Assembly: GCF_014851805.1 (NCBI RefSeq)
Contig: NZ_JACVAK010000006.1
Coordinates: 1 to 64,000, forward strand
DNA from: Pseudoxanthomonas sp. PXM02
Lineage (GTDB): Bacteria > Pseudomonadota > Gammaproteobacteria > Xanthomonadales > Xanthomonadaceae
Direction of reading: 5' to 3'
Length of the DNA stretch: 64,000 bases
The notes under the pieces were generated by a model, which ran no database searches, had not been told where the DNA came from, and saw only the letters and a program-made list of their open reading frames with translations. Positions within the stretch are counted from its first letter, which is position 1. Each line of letters starts with the position of its first letter. Below, in pieces: positions 1 to 8,772 of this stretch. The position numbers and the translations under genes were made by a program.

Positions 1-66
1 CTGCCAGCGATCCCACATCAGTGCCTTCTGGGTGTCGGTGTAGTAGATCCTTTTCCTGCGCTTCAT
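1..66 (-). CDS. IS30-family transposase, N-terminus only (cut by window edge)
   Basis: Reading leftwards from ATG at 66, the first 22 codons give a basic start MKRRKRIYYTDTQKALMWDR, which resembles the N-terminus of IS30-family transposases of Xanthomonadaceae (basic start, then the helix-turn-helix region). An AGGAG ribosome site lies just upstream on the minus strand (about 75-79). The catalytic DDE part is outside the window, so completeness cannot be judged. It abuts the lower-GC segment carrying the symporter and nucleotidyltransferase, consistent with an accessory region. The family call rests on a short stretch recognised from memory. Confidence 0.6.
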   Translation of the reverse strand, partial: MKRRKRIYYTDTQKALMWDRWQ

Positions 67-131
67 CCGCAACACTCCTGCTGCCTACGCAGCTATCCGT
101 GTGTTGCGTCGATCATATGAATCCGCGACCC

Positions 132-142
132 AAAGCGGACAT
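132..142. repeat. Half copy of the AAAGCGGACAT hairpin repeat
   Basis: AAAGCGGACAT matches one arm (plus one loop base) of the hairpin at 3084-3111. It lies between the transposase start and the symporter. Only one arm is present, so this may be a remnant or chance. Confidence 0.35.
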
Positions 143-267
143 AGGGCGCGATGGAATCACGCGTCGCCTTCCAAATCGCGCGCGGTCCATTCGCGGGTTG
201 GGCCAAGAGGTCCCAAGTGGTACCCTGAGATCGCGATGCACATCTCCGAGCAGGCCAAGCGCCCCTG

Positions 268-2106
268 ATGGGGAAGTTGGCCAACATCGACTGGGTCATC
301 GTCGTGGGCTATCTGCTCTTGACGCTGGCGGTAGGTATTTGGGCATCCCGTTCGGCGGGAAGGTCCCTTGAGTCGTATTTTGTTGCTGACCGTTCTCTGC
401 CTTGGTGGTGGCTTGGCACATCCATGGCGGCGACTACCTTCGCTGCGGACACGCCTTTGGTCGTTGCAGGACTGGTGGCGGAGCATGGTGTCGCTGGCAA
501 TTGGTTCTGGTGGTCGTGGGCAATCTCTCACGTTACGGTGGCAGTACTCTTTGCCGCACTGTGGCGCCGCGCTGAAGTGCTCACAGACGCTGAGTTCATC
601 GAGCTCCGATACTTTGGGCGCAGCGCCGCCTTCCTTCGAGGGCTCAAGGCCAGCTTTTTCGCCATTCTGCTCAACGCGATCATTCTGGGCTGGGTCGTTC
701 GCGCCATGGTCAAGATCGCGGCGCCATTCGTTCACTGGGAACACTGGCTTGGCGTCGACGCGGTCGCCACATTCGAGCATGCCTGGCCTTCGGCCTTACT
801 GATTGGCAATAGCGGAGGCGACACTCTCACGGTGCTTGCCCTCTTCGGGCTCGTTGGCTTGTACTCGAGCATGGGCGGCATTCGCGGCGTCATACTCACC
901 GACTTGTTCCAGTTTGCGCTCGGCCTACTCGGCGGCATTGTCTTTGCTTGGTATGCCATCGATCATGTGGGTGGCCTGAGCGGTCTGCGCGTAGGTCTCG
1001 AGCGCCACTATGAAGCGGATAGGTTGCTCGCCTTCTTTCCGGCAACCGACGCAGCATGGCTCCCAGTCCAAGTGTTTCTTGTCTACATTGCCGTTCAGTG
1101 GTGGGCGCAGTACTACAGTGATGGCAGCGGCTACCTGGCGCAGAGGATGTTCACCGCTCGCGACGAACGTCACGCGACAGCTGGTACTCTCTGGTTCGCG
1201 GTACTGAACTACGCCGTGCGGAGCTGGCCTTGGATTCTTGTGGCGCTGGTCGCGCTTGTGGTCTACCCGCTGGGAATGGAAGCGACTGGATCGAGCGAGG
1301 CAGTCCTAGCCGACCGGGAGATGGCCTATCCCGTGCTGATGTCAGAGCTGCTTCCGGCGGGCGTGCTCGGTCTGCTCTTCGTCTCCTTGCTCGCGGCATT
1401 CATGAGCACGGTAGACACCCATCTGAATTGGGGATCGAGCTACCTTACGAACGATCTGTATCGCCGATTCGTTAATCCACGCGCGAGCCAACGCAAATTG
1501 GTCTTGGTGAGTCGCTTTGCGGTTCTCTCGCTGGCGACGATGGGCATATTGGTAGCTTCCCAGATCAACAGCATCGAGCAGGCGTGGCGCTTCTTTGTCG
1601 CGCTGGGCGCGGGGCTCGGTCTGCCGTCCATGCTGAGATGGGTATGGTGGCGTGCGAATGCTTGGACAGAGATCGTTGGACTCGTGTCGGCTTTGATTGC
1701 CGCAGTCTTCCTTTATTGGCGCTACCCTCAAGCACGCGATGAGTATCTGTTGGTTGGCATTGTTGCTGTGTCCACGATCTCAGCCGTTGCAGCCACGTGG
1801 CTTACGCCCCCCGTGCCGCAGCAGCAGCTAACGGCATTCGTGGAGAAGGTGCGCCCGGTAGGGTATTGGCCCGGACTTCCCGGCGCCGCACCTCCCAGAA
1901 CGATCGGCTGGCTGATCTTGGCGTGGACGTGTGGGAATGCAGGCGTACTTGGTGTGATGTTTGGTATCGGAGAGGTGCTGCTGGCCGATGCATTCAAGGG
2001 CGCCATGATGGTCCTGGGTGGAGCCATGGCATTGCTCGTGACCTTGTGGGCATGCGAGCGCTGCCGCTCAGGTCGAACGCTGGCGACGGCCCGATACATC
2101 CACTAG
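268..2106 (+). CDS. Sodium:solute symporter family (SSS/SSF) permease
   Basis: A 612-residue polytopic inner-membrane protein. The N-terminus (DWVIVVGYLLLTLAVGIWAS) followed by RSLESYFVADRSLPWWWLG is typical of the sodium:solute symporter family, whose members use the sodium gradient to import sugars, amino acids or other organic solutes. Some 13-14 hydrophobic segments can be seen along the protein. The substrate cannot be read from sequence. Start ATG at 268 precedes the first membrane helix directly; its ribosome site is weak. Codon use is less GC-biased than the xylan genes downstream, and it sits next to an IS fragment, suggesting transfer. No pathway genes accompany it. Family is secure, substrate unknown. 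Confidence 0.85.
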   Translation: MGKLANIDWVIVVGYLLLTLAVGIWASRSAGRSLESYFVADRSLPWWWLGTSMAATTFAADTPLVVAGLVAEHGVAGNWFWWSWAISHVTVAVLFAALWRRAEVLTDAEFIELRYFGRSAAFLRGLKASFFAILLNAIILGWVVRAMVKIAAPFVHWEHWLGVDAVATFEHAWPSALLIGNSGGDTLTVLALFGLVGLYSSMGGIRGVILTDLFQFALGLLGGIVFAWYAIDHVGGLSGLRVGLERHYEADRLLAFFPATDAAWLPVQVFLVYIAVQWWAQYYSDGSGYLAQRMFTARDERHATAGTLWFAVLNYAVRSWPWILVALVALVVYPLGMEATGSSEAVLADREMAYPVLMSELLPAGVLGLLFVSLLAAFMSTVDTHLNWGSSYLTNDLYRRFVNPRASQRKLVLVSRFAVLSLATMGILVASQINSIEQAWRFFVALGAGLGLPSMLRWVWWRANAWTEIVGLVSALIAAVFLYWRYPQARDEYLLVGIVAVSTISAVAATWLTPPVPQQQLTAFVEKVRPVGYWPGLPGAAPPRTIGWLILAWTCGNAGVLGVMFGIGEVLLADAFKGAMMVLGGAMALLVTLWACERCRSGRTLATARYIH

Positions 2107-2254
2107 CGGCATGCCCGCCGAGGGCGCACCGTATTGCCAAGACCGGGTGTCGTTTGGCTCTGCCCGATGAGGCTGACTTTCACCCCCCGATGGAGGTGCT
2201 TGTGCGGGTGCCGAAAACTTGGGTGATCTGAGCTGCTGGCTTGGAGAACTGATT

Positions 2255-3043
2255 ATGTCCAGCACACTTCCTTTGTTGCACCAAGAGTTCGTAGAACGAG
2301 TTCGCAGTAGCGTAGAAAACGACCGACGGCTCACTGCCCTGCTTGCCGGCGGCTCGTATATTCACGGCGGGTTTGACCAGCACTCAGACCTTGATTTCGT
2401 CATTGTCGTCAAAGACGAGAACTACGAAGAGGTCATGGCCTCTCGGCATGAGTTCGCAGAAGGCCTTGGCGACCTGCTAGCCGCGTTCACCGGTGAGCAT
2501 GTAGGCGAACCTAGGCTACTTATCTGTCTGCATGGGCCACCTCTACTACACGTCGATCTTAAGTTCGTACTGCAGTCAAGTCTTGATCGACTGGTGGAGA
2601 GGCCTGCTGTGCTCTTCGCTCGCAATCTAGGAGTGATCGAATCACTTCTGGATGAGGCCGCTATCGAATGGCCGAATGCGCCTCCTGATTGGTTTGAGCA
2701 ACGAGCTTGGATCTGGTTGCACTATGGGGCAACTAAACTCGCGAGGGGCGAGCTGTTCGAGGCGATGGGCATGCTTGGCTTCTTCAGGGAGCAGGTTCTG
2801 GGGCCGATGCTGCATCGTAGATCCGGACGGCCACAGCGCGGTGTTCGCAGGATCGAAGCACTGGACGAAGCCTCTGCCGGTCGGCTAGCAGGGACAGTTC
2901 CTGACTTTGATCGGCATTCGGTGCGCGACGCATATCTCGTGGCCGTAGACACGTACCTAGATCTCCGCGCAGATGATCCTCCGCGGCAGGCGACCAAGCA
3001 CATGCCGGATGCCATACGTGAGTATCTGAGTCTCGATAGTTGA
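2255..3043 (+). CDS. Nucleotidyltransferase (DNA polymerase beta-like fold)
   Basis: About 262 residues. Near the N-terminus GGSYIHGGFDQHSDLDFVIV fits the family signature GGS...G...SDxD, with the Asp pair as metal ligands; a third acidic position may be the Asp of HVDLKFV. This is the aminoglycoside-nucleotidyltransferase/MNT superfamily, which transfers a nucleotide to a small molecule or protein. The substrate cannot be deduced, and resistance should not be assumed. ATG at 2255 is preferred over an upstream in-frame ATG at 2219 because GGAG lies 9-12 bases before it. GC is lower than in the core genes nearby. It is followed by two tandem hairpins. Confidence 0.75.
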   Translation: MSSTLPLLHQEFVERVRSSVENDRRLTALLAGGSYIHGGFDQHSDLDFVIVVKDENYEEVMASRHEFAEGLGDLLAAFTGEHVGEPRLLICLHGPPLLHVDLKFVLQSSLDRLVERPAVLFARNLGVIESLLDEAAIEWPNAPPDWFEQRAWIWLHYGATKLARGELFEAMGMLGFFREQVLGPMLHRRSGRPQRGVRRIEALDEASAGRLAGTVPDFDRHSVRDAYLVAVDTYLDLRADDPPRQATKHMPDAIREYLSLDS

Positions 3044-3053
3044 ACCTGGCTAG

Positions 3054-3083
3054 CGAGTTGGGCCACTTCGGCGGCCCAACTCG
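3054..3083. repeat. Perfect hairpin after the nucleotidyltransferase gene
   Basis: Arms CGAGTTGGGCC (3054-3064) and GGCCCAACTCG (3073-3083) with an 8-base loop. It begins 10 bases after the nucleotidyltransferase stop and could end transcription, but no T-run follows. It directly adjoins a second hairpin. Confidence 0.6.
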
Positions 3084-3111
3084 ATGTCCGCTTCTGGCCG
3101 AAAGCGGACAT
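3084..3111. repeat. 28-bp hairpin repeat ATGTCCGCTT/AAGCGGACAT
   Basis: Arms ATGTCCGCTT (3084-3093) and AAGCGGACAT (3102-3111) around the loop CTGGCCGA. A degenerate copy matching 23 of 28 positions lies at 32096-32123 in the same orientation, and one arm occurs at 132-142. The two longer copies lie just outside the two ends of the xylan locus. Confidence 0.65.
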
Positions 3112-3190
3112 GAGGTAAGCAAAAGACGAGCGCGCATGTAAGGAAATGGCTGCTCCAGACTTTGGCCTGAAATCTCAGGGTTCGGATCGG

Positions 3191-4279
3191 TCATAGCGAA
3201 CTGCCTTTCTTCACCTTTGCATCGAAGCCCGGACCACTTGCCACAGATGAGCGTCGCACCAGTTGGTGGGGCAATACATGATTGACGATCGCGCGAGTGG
3301 ATGAGTCGCGCCTGATCTCGCGCAGAAGGATATCGATGGCTGTGTCCGCCATGAGCGCGACCGGCTGATGGATCGTAGTCAGCTCCGGCCACACCATCGT
3401 CGCCGCGGAGGTATCGTCAAAGCCGATGACGGAGAGGTCGCGGGGGACGTCCAAGCCTCGACGATGGGCCACCGATACCACGGCAGAGGCCATGTCATCG
3501 TTGCTGGCGAAGATGGCGCTGGGAGGACGACGCAACGCCAGAAGACGTTCCGCCGCATCCAGGCCGGAACGGTAGGTGAAGTGTCCGGGCTGGACCAGCT
3601 TTTCGTCGTACGCGATGCCGGCATCGGTCAGTGCATCCCGATAGCCCTGCCAGCGGTGCGCGCTCGCCGTCTGGTTGTGGTCGCCCTTGATGTAGCCGAT
3701 CCGCGTATGGCCGTGTTCGATGAGGTGCGAGACCACATCCCTGCTGGCGTAGTAGTCGTCGATACGCACGCAGGAGATAGTGTCGCTGAAGTGACCTGAG
3801 GCGATCGACACGACAGGTACGCCAGCCTGGGAAAACGCGGAGACGATGGCCTTCGACTCACAAAGCGGGGGAGGGAGGATGACGCCCGCCACGCTGCTCG
3901 AAAGTCGCTGGGCCGCCGCCAGGCATGCTGCGGCGTTCAGGCCGTCCCAAGTGGCGATCACCAGCTGCGCCGCCGCGCGTGCGGATCCACGCAGTGCGCC
4001 GACGAGCAACTCGCGCAGGTAGCTCGAGCTGGGGTTGGTGTAGATCAGCGCGATACAGGTGTGTTGCGCCGTCGCCAGCGAACTGGCGGCGATGTTGGGA
4101 CGGTAGCCGAGTTCGCGCACGCTGCGCATGACCCGATGGCGGTTGGTGTCGCGCACCCCGGCATGGCCGTTGACGACGCGGGACACGGTCATTGGAGAGA
4201 CGCCCGCGTGGTTCGCTACCTCGTCGATTGTGACAGCACCGCCCTTCCTGCGTACCGCTTTGTTGATCTTCTTATTCAC
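3191..4279 (-). CDS. LacI-family repressor, candidate xylan/xylose regulator
   Basis: 362 residues from a GTG start (4279) preceded by GGAAGC. A LacI helix-turn-helix spans about residues 15-65 (VTIDEVANHAGVSPMTVSRV, then the hinge helix), followed by a periplasmic-binding-protein-like sugar-binding domain ending in GFDDTSAATMVWPELTTIHQP. It is divergent from the TonB-dependent receptor gene, with operator TGGTAGCGCTACCA between them, and is closely similar throughout to the second LacI protein at 16749-17810. In Xanthomonas a LacI-type XylR represses xylan genes through TGGTAGCGCTAACA boxes. Which of the two proteins is the XylR counterpart cannot be told. A G11 tract lies 66 bases upstream of its start. 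Confidence 0.85.
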   Translation of the reverse strand: MNKKINKAVRRKGGAVTIDEVANHAGVSPMTVSRVVNGHAGVRDTNRHRVMRSVRELGYRPNIAASSLATAQHTCIALIYTNPSSSYLRELLVGALRGSARAAAQLVIATWDGLNAAACLAAAQRLSSSVAGVILPPPLCESKAIVSAFSQAGVPVVSIASGHFSDTISCVRIDDYYASRDVVSHLIEHGHTRIGYIKGDHNQTASAHRWQGYRDALTDAGIAYDEKLVQPGHFTYRSGLDAAERLLALRRPPSAIFASNDDMASAVVSVAHRRGLDVPRDLSVIGFDDTSAATMVWPELTTIHQPVALMADTAIDILLREIRRDSSTRAIVNHVLPHQLVRRSSVASGPGFDAKVKKGSSL

Positions 4280-4344
4280 GCTGATGCTTCCGAATGAGCC
4301 CGTGAAATCGCAATTACTTGCGCATTGAGGGAGCGTGGAATCGA

Positions 4345-4355
4345 GGGGGGGGGGG
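4345..4355. repeat. Homopolymeric G11 tract
   Basis: Eleven consecutive G on the plus strand, 66 bases upstream of the lacI start codon (4279), a position compatible with the lacI promoter or leader. Runs this long are prone to slippage. Confidence 0.9.
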
Positions 4356-4461
4356 CCTGCCTACCCCTGCTTCCCGTGCCGTGCTGGCGGTTCGTACGTG
4401 CTTTGCTGCACTGCACGGTGACAAGCGCGAACACGCATGATTAGTCTGCGCTCCAACGCAA

Positions 4462-4475
4462 TGGTAGCGCTACCA
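4462..4475. promoter_or_regulatory. xyl-box operator upstream of the TonB-dependent receptor
   Basis: TGGTAGCGCTACCA is a perfect 14-bp palindrome and differs at two positions from TGGTAGCGCTAACA, the xyl-box recalled for Xanthomonas. Two further imperfect copies lie at 12233 and 17925. The palindrome is of the size and symmetry bound by LacI dimers. It lies 241 bases before the receptor ATG. Confidence 0.8.
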
Positions 4476-4716
4476 CTCGATCTCGGCCAGTAAGAGTCGA
4501 CAGGCTGTTTTCCCATCGCGCGATTGTCGTCTTGCCACGCTTGAATCCGGATTGGGTAACGAGAGCCTTCGGGGGCGAATTACTTCATCCGGCTGGAAGA
4601 CGGGCACTGCCCGTGGGCGCCCCCGGGAGGGGCGGTACTTCACTTACGAATGCAGCGAAGGGGAAATCCATGACCGTGTGCAGTTTCCGTACCACTCCAG
4701 ACCCGAGGGCACGTCA

Positions 4717-7700
4717 ATGAGCCGGAAGTTGACGAAATTCAGATCGAGGGCCATGTTCACGTTCGTCGGGGGCGTGCTCGTCATCAACCCTGCATTCGGA
4801 CAGGACGCCTCAACGCCCGCGCCCACGGCGCAGCAGTCACAGGCGCAGTCCGAGGCGACCGAACTGGATACAGTGGTAGTCACTGGCATCCGCGGCAGCC
4901 TCAGTCAGGCGATGGACATCAAGCGCGATTCTGCGGGCGTCGTCGATGCAATCAGCGCTGAGGATATCGGCAAGTTCCCGGATACCAACCTCGCCGAATC
5001 TCTGCAGCGCATTACCGGTATCTCGATCGAGCGCCGCGATGGCGAAGGTGCGCAGGTCACGGCGCGCGGCTTCGGGCCTCAGTTCAACATGGTGACCCTC
5101 AATGGCCGCCAGATGCCCGGCGCCGATGCGTTCGGCGCGTCCGGACAGGTCGCCATCGGTGGCGTGGACGGCGGCACGCGCGCGTTCAACTTCGCACAGC
5201 TCGCTGCCGAGGCCATCAACGGCATCGAGGTCTACAAGACCAGCCAAGCTCAGGTGCCTAGCGGCGGCATCGGCGCCACCATCAACATCCTGACCGCGCG
5301 TCCGTTCAACTACGACGGCTTCGTTGCCAACGCCGGCGTAAAGGGGGTATCCGATCGGAGCCAACCGTTCGAGAACGACATCACGCCGGAGCTTTCGGGC
5401 ATCTTCAGCTTTACCAACCCGGATAAAACCTTCGGCGTCAGTCTCAGCGCGAGCCAGCAGAAGCGCAAGGGCGGCTCGGTGCAGGCGACCGAGAACTACT
5501 GGAATGTCCAACCCTGGACCGGCACGTTGCCGGGCAACCCCAGCGTGGTCAATGCGCCCGCCGTGGGCGACCTGTACGCGCGCCCGAACGATCTCCGCTA
5601 TGCGTTCTCGGAGTTCGAGCGCGAACGCGTCAACGGGCAGGCTGTCGTGCAGTTCGCACCGACCGACAGCGTGACCCTGACACTGGACTACACTTACTCG
5701 ACCAACGAGATCACGGAGAATCGTGGCGAGCAGGCGATGTGGTTGCAGAACAGCAACTACACCAACATCGAGTTCGATACCAGCGGCGCGGTTGCCACGC
5801 CTATCTACATCCGCGAGATCGCAGGCACCAAGGATTTCGGCCTGGAGCAGCAGCGCAGCATGCAGGAGTACAAGCTGGGTTCGCTCGGCTTCAACGCGGT
5901 ATGGGACGTCAACGACCGGTTCCGCCTAAGCTTCGATGCCCACAATTCGAAGAACGAGAGCCGGCCGAACGATCCGCTGACCGGTGGCGGATCGATCTTC
6001 ATGAGCATCGCGGGCACCAACAACTGTACGGCGGGGCCGCATTGCGGCGGCTCCTGGGTGCAGGAACTGCGTTTCAACAACGGGCTGCCGATCGGTACGC
6101 AGACGTGGTATCCGACTACTGCGGACGCGATCGCGGGCACCAACGGTGTAGTCAACCCGGGCTTCGTGGAGGGCGAGATCGGCTCGCAGGTGCTGCGCAT
6201 CAACGCGCAGACGCAGGTCAGCGAGATCAAGCAGGCGCGCATCGACGGAGAGTGGACCTTCGATCAGGGCCGCTTCCAGTTCGGTGTGGATACCAACAAG
6301 TCCACCACCCATCGCATCCAGGCGGCCGAGGCCTACTCGACGCTGGGCGACTGGGGCGTGGCCAACGTCGACTCGGACACGGCCGCCGGCTTGGTGGACC
6401 TGTTGCGGCCGGTGAACCTGGTGGGTCTGTTCGACGACTACAACGCGACGAGCTGGCCTGCATGGCGCGGCAACGCGGCCGAGCTCGCGCAGTGGGCTGC
6501 CGGACAGTACGGCGTCGGGCTGGGCGTCAGTCCGCAGCGGGCCGCAGACAACCGGGTGGAAGAGAAGACACATTCGGCGTACTTCCAGGTCGAGCTGGAT
6601 GGCGAACTGGGCGGCATGCGCACCAATACCCGTCTTGGTGTTCGCTATGAGACGACGGATGTCGTATCCACCTCGGTGATCGCGATTCCCGAGGCGATCG
6701 AATGGCAGGCCAACAACGACTTCCGGGTCGTGCTGTCCGACGAGCAGCAGCCCTTCAGCGAACGGGCCAGTTACAGCTACATCTTGCCCAACCTCGACTT
6801 CAGCATCGACATCACCGATGAACTGAAGGGCCGTGCCTCGTTCGGCAAGAGCATCGCGCGGGCGCCTTACGGCAATCTGTATGCCGGCCCTGGCGCACAA
6901 CAGCCGTTCGGCTCGGTGCTGATCGATCCCTCTGTGCGGGCGAGCGGCAACGCGCAGAATCCCAGTCTGAAGCCACTCGAGTCCGACAATCTCGACTTGG
7001 CCCTGGAGTGGTACTTCGCCGACGCGAGCTATCTGTCGCTGACCTACTGGAACAAGTCGGTCGACAACTTCATCGGCAACACGGTGGGCCAGGAGAGCCT
7101 GTATGGCCTCAGGGATCCCACGTCCGGTCCGGACGCACAGACGGCGCTGGCCTTCCTCACCAGTGCAGCTTGCGTCACCCAGGTCGGCGCGGCCAATGCA
7201 GCTGCCTGCTCGGCGAACGACACATCGCTGTTCACCGCCTTGGCTTTGCTGCGCAACAACCCCGCGGGTCTGGCGGCATACAACGGTACCGACGCGCAGG
7301 TGCTGGCGACGGAAGCGGCGTACGACCTTTACGGCGAAGCCGACGACCCGCTGTATCTGTTCAATGTCAATCGTCCGATCAACCAGAACCAGTCAAAGCT
7401 GCACGGCTGGGAACTGGGCGGACAGTACTTCTTCGGCGACAGCGGCTTCGGCGTCCTGGCCAACTACACCGTCGTCCGTGGCGATGTCGGCTACAACAAC
7501 GGTGGCGACCCGGGCATCGACCAGTTCGCGCTGACCGGCCTGAGCGATACGGCCAACGCCATGCTCATGTACGAAAAGTACGGCTGGTCGGTCCGGCTGG
7601 CATGGAACTGGCGTGACGAGTACCTCATCCTCGCCAATCAGGGAGCCAGCCGCAATCCTTACTACGTCGAAGAGTACGAGCAGTGGGACTTGAGCGTGAA

Positions 7701-7851
7701 CTACACACTCAACGACCACTGGTCGTTCGGCTTGGAGGCGATCAATCTGACCGGCGAAGACGTCCGCTGGCATGCGCGGACAGACCAGCAGATCGTCAAG
7801 CTGGCCGATCAGAGTCCGCGTTACATGGTCGGCGTTCGCTACAAGTTCTGA
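4717..7851 (+). CDS. TonB-dependent outer-membrane receptor for xylan-derived oligosaccharides
   Basis: 1044 residues. A signal peptide ends near VINPAFG/Q. A TonB box-like segment (TELDTVVVTGIRGSL) follows, then a plug domain containing EDIGKFPDTNLAESLQRITG, typical of the Xanthomonas-Caulobacter receptor subfamily, then a beta barrel ending in aromatic F (YMVGVRYKF). ATG 4717 is chosen over an earlier in-frame ATG (4552) because it starts the signal peptide and has GAGGG upstream. The xylan substrate is inferred from the operator at 4462 and the enzymes downstream; such receptors are known to import xylo-oligosaccharides in Xanthomonas. A strong terminator 38 bases after the stop suggests a mostly single-gene transcript. 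Confidence 0.9.
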   Translation: MSRKLTKFRSRAMFTFVGGVLVINPAFGQDASTPAPTAQQSQAQSEATELDTVVVTGIRGSLSQAMDIKRDSAGVVDAISAEDIGKFPDTNLAESLQRITGISIERRDGEGAQVTARGFGPQFNMVTLNGRQMPGADAFGASGQVAIGGVDGGTRAFNFAQLAAEAINGIEVYKTSQAQVPSGGIGATINILTARPFNYDGFVANAGVKGVSDRSQPFENDITPELSGIFSFTNPDKTFGVSLSASQQKRKGGSVQATENYWNVQPWTGTLPGNPSVVNAPAVGDLYARPNDLRYAFSEFERERVNGQAVVQFAPTDSVTLTLDYTYSTNEITENRGEQAMWLQNSNYTNIEFDTSGAVATPIYIREIAGTKDFGLEQQRSMQEYKLGSLGFNAVWDVNDRFRLSFDAHNSKNESRPNDPLTGGGSIFMSIAGTNNCTAGPHCGGSWVQELRFNNGLPIGTQTWYPTTADAIAGTNGVVNPGFVEGEIGSQVLRINAQTQVSEIKQARIDGEWTFDQGRFQFGVDTNKSTTHRIQAAEAYSTLGDWGVANVDSDTAAGLVDLLRPVNLVGLFDDYNATSWPAWRGNAAELAQWAAGQYGVGLGVSPQRAADNRVEEKTHSAYFQVELDGELGGMRTNTRLGVRYETTDVVSTSVIAIPEAIEWQANNDFRVVLSDEQQPFSERASYSYILPNLDFSIDITDELKGRASFGKSIARAPYGNLYAGPGAQQPFGSVLIDPSVRASGNAQNPSLKPLESDNLDLALEWYFADASYLSLTYWNKSVDNFIGNTVGQESLYGLRDPTSGPDAQTALAFLTSAACVTQVGAANAAACSANDTSLFTALALLRNNPAGLAAYNGTDAQVLATEAAYDLYGEADDPLYLFNVNRPINQNQSKLHGWELGGQYFFGDSGFGVLANYTVVRGDVGYNNGGDPGIDQFALTGLSDTANAMLMYEKYGWSVRLAWNWRDEYLILANQGASRNPYYVEEYEQWDLSVNYTLNDHWSFGLEAINLTGEDVRWHARTDQQIVKLADQSPRYMVGVRYKF

Positions 7852-7888
7852 GTTTGGCGGCGGAGGACCTCTCCCGATGTCGCCAATG

Positions 7889-7918
7889 GGGACTGCTGCG
7901 CGAGCAGCAGTCCCTTTT
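7889..7918 (+). terminator. Rho-independent terminator after the receptor gene
   Basis: An 11-bp stem of GGGACTGCTGC with its complement, loop GCGA, followed by TTTT (7915-7918). It lies 38 bases after the receptor stop and before sapC. Confidence 0.85.
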
Positions 7919-8010
7919 CCCACGGTGGCTGGCGATGTCCACCGCACTGACAGGCTGCGTAGGCGGTACCATGGAGGCGCATGTCTTCCCGATTCTGACT
8001 GGACGAGACG

Positions 8011-8769
8011 ATGGCCCGCTACGAGTTGCTTAACAACATCGCCCACCGTGATCTGCACGTGGCAACGGGTTTCGGCGTCGAGTTCGGTGACGAGGTGGGG
8101 ATGGTGCCGGCATTCCCGAGCGAGTTCGCCGAGTTGCAGCGGGAATATCCGATCTTCCTCCGGAAGGACGTGGCCGGCGATGCATGGCAGTCAGTCGTGT
8201 TGCTGGGTTTCGAGCAGCACGAGAACCTCTTCCTGCAGGAGGGGCGCTGGAATGCCGCCTATCTGCCCGGTGCCGTGGCGAAGGGGCCTTTCCTCATCGG
8301 GTTCCAGGAACAGCGTGTCGACGGCGAGCTGACGCTCGAGCCGGTGATGCACGTCGATGTGGATCACCCTAGAGTGAAAGCGGCGACGGGAGAGCCGGTA
8401 TTCCTGCCGCAAGGCGGCAACAGTGCTTATCTCAACCACATCGCGGGTGTCCTGCGCGGCATCCACGATGGCAGCACCTATGGTGGGGAGATGTTCCAGG
8501 CGCTGGACGCGAACGGCCTGATACAGCCCGTCACACTGGACGTCCAGGTCGACGAACGGAACAGGGTCGGCGTCAACGGCTTGCACGGCATCGATCGGGA
8601 ACGATTGGCAATGCTGGATGGTCCTGCCCTGCTGGAACTCAATCGAGGCGGCTATCTGGAGGGTGCGTATCTGATGCTGGCGTCCCTGCACAACATGCGC
8701 CGGCTGATAGCAGAAAAGCAGCGTCGCCTGCGTATGCAGGACGCGGCGGCCTTCAAAGGCAAAAGCTGA
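8011..8769 (+). CDS. SapC family protein
   Basis: 252 residues, no signal peptide. It resembles the SapC family (Pfam PF07277), starting MARYELLNNIAHRDLHV and containing FPSEFAELQREYPIFLRKD. The biochemical role is not known. SapC genes recur beside TonB-dependent receptors, cupin and tryptophan-halogenase-like genes in Xanthomonadaceae and Caulobacterales, as here. Translation starts at ATG 8011. The next gene starts 3 bases after its stop, so they are co-transcribed. The name recalls an S-layer or peptide-resistance protein, but nothing here supports either role. Confidence 0.85.
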   Translation: MARYELLNNIAHRDLHVATGFGVEFGDEVGMVPAFPSEFAELQREYPIFLRKDVAGDAWQSVVLLGFEQHENLFLQEGRWNAAYLPGAVAKGPFLIGFQEQRVDGELTLEPVMHVDVDHPRVKAATGEPVFLPQGGNSAYLNHIAGVLRGIHDGSTYGGEMFQALDANGLIQPVTLDVQVDERNRVGVNGLHGIDRERLAMLDGPALLELNRGGYLEGAYLMLASLHNMRRLIAEKQRRLRMQDAAAFKGKS

Positions 8770-8772
8770 CCC

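Larger units (their letters stand above)
4280..4716. promoter_or_regulatory. Divergent control region, lacI / TonB-dependent receptor
   Basis: A 437-bp gene-free stretch between the divergent lacI and receptor genes. It holds a run of 11 G at 4345-4355, a palindromic operator at 4462-4475, and a weak candidate promoter for the receptor: GTGACA at 4418-4423, 17 bases, TTAGTC at 4441-4446. This would put the operator at or just downstream of the transcription start, a usual place for a LacI block. The remaining 240 bases to the receptor ATG form a long leader in which no clear structure was found. Confidence 0.6.

Noticed and set aside
3054..3111. Tandem hairpins as an integron attC site
   Set aside because: GTTGGGC and GCCCAAC occur, but in the order opposite to that of attC, and no integrase or cassette array is seen.
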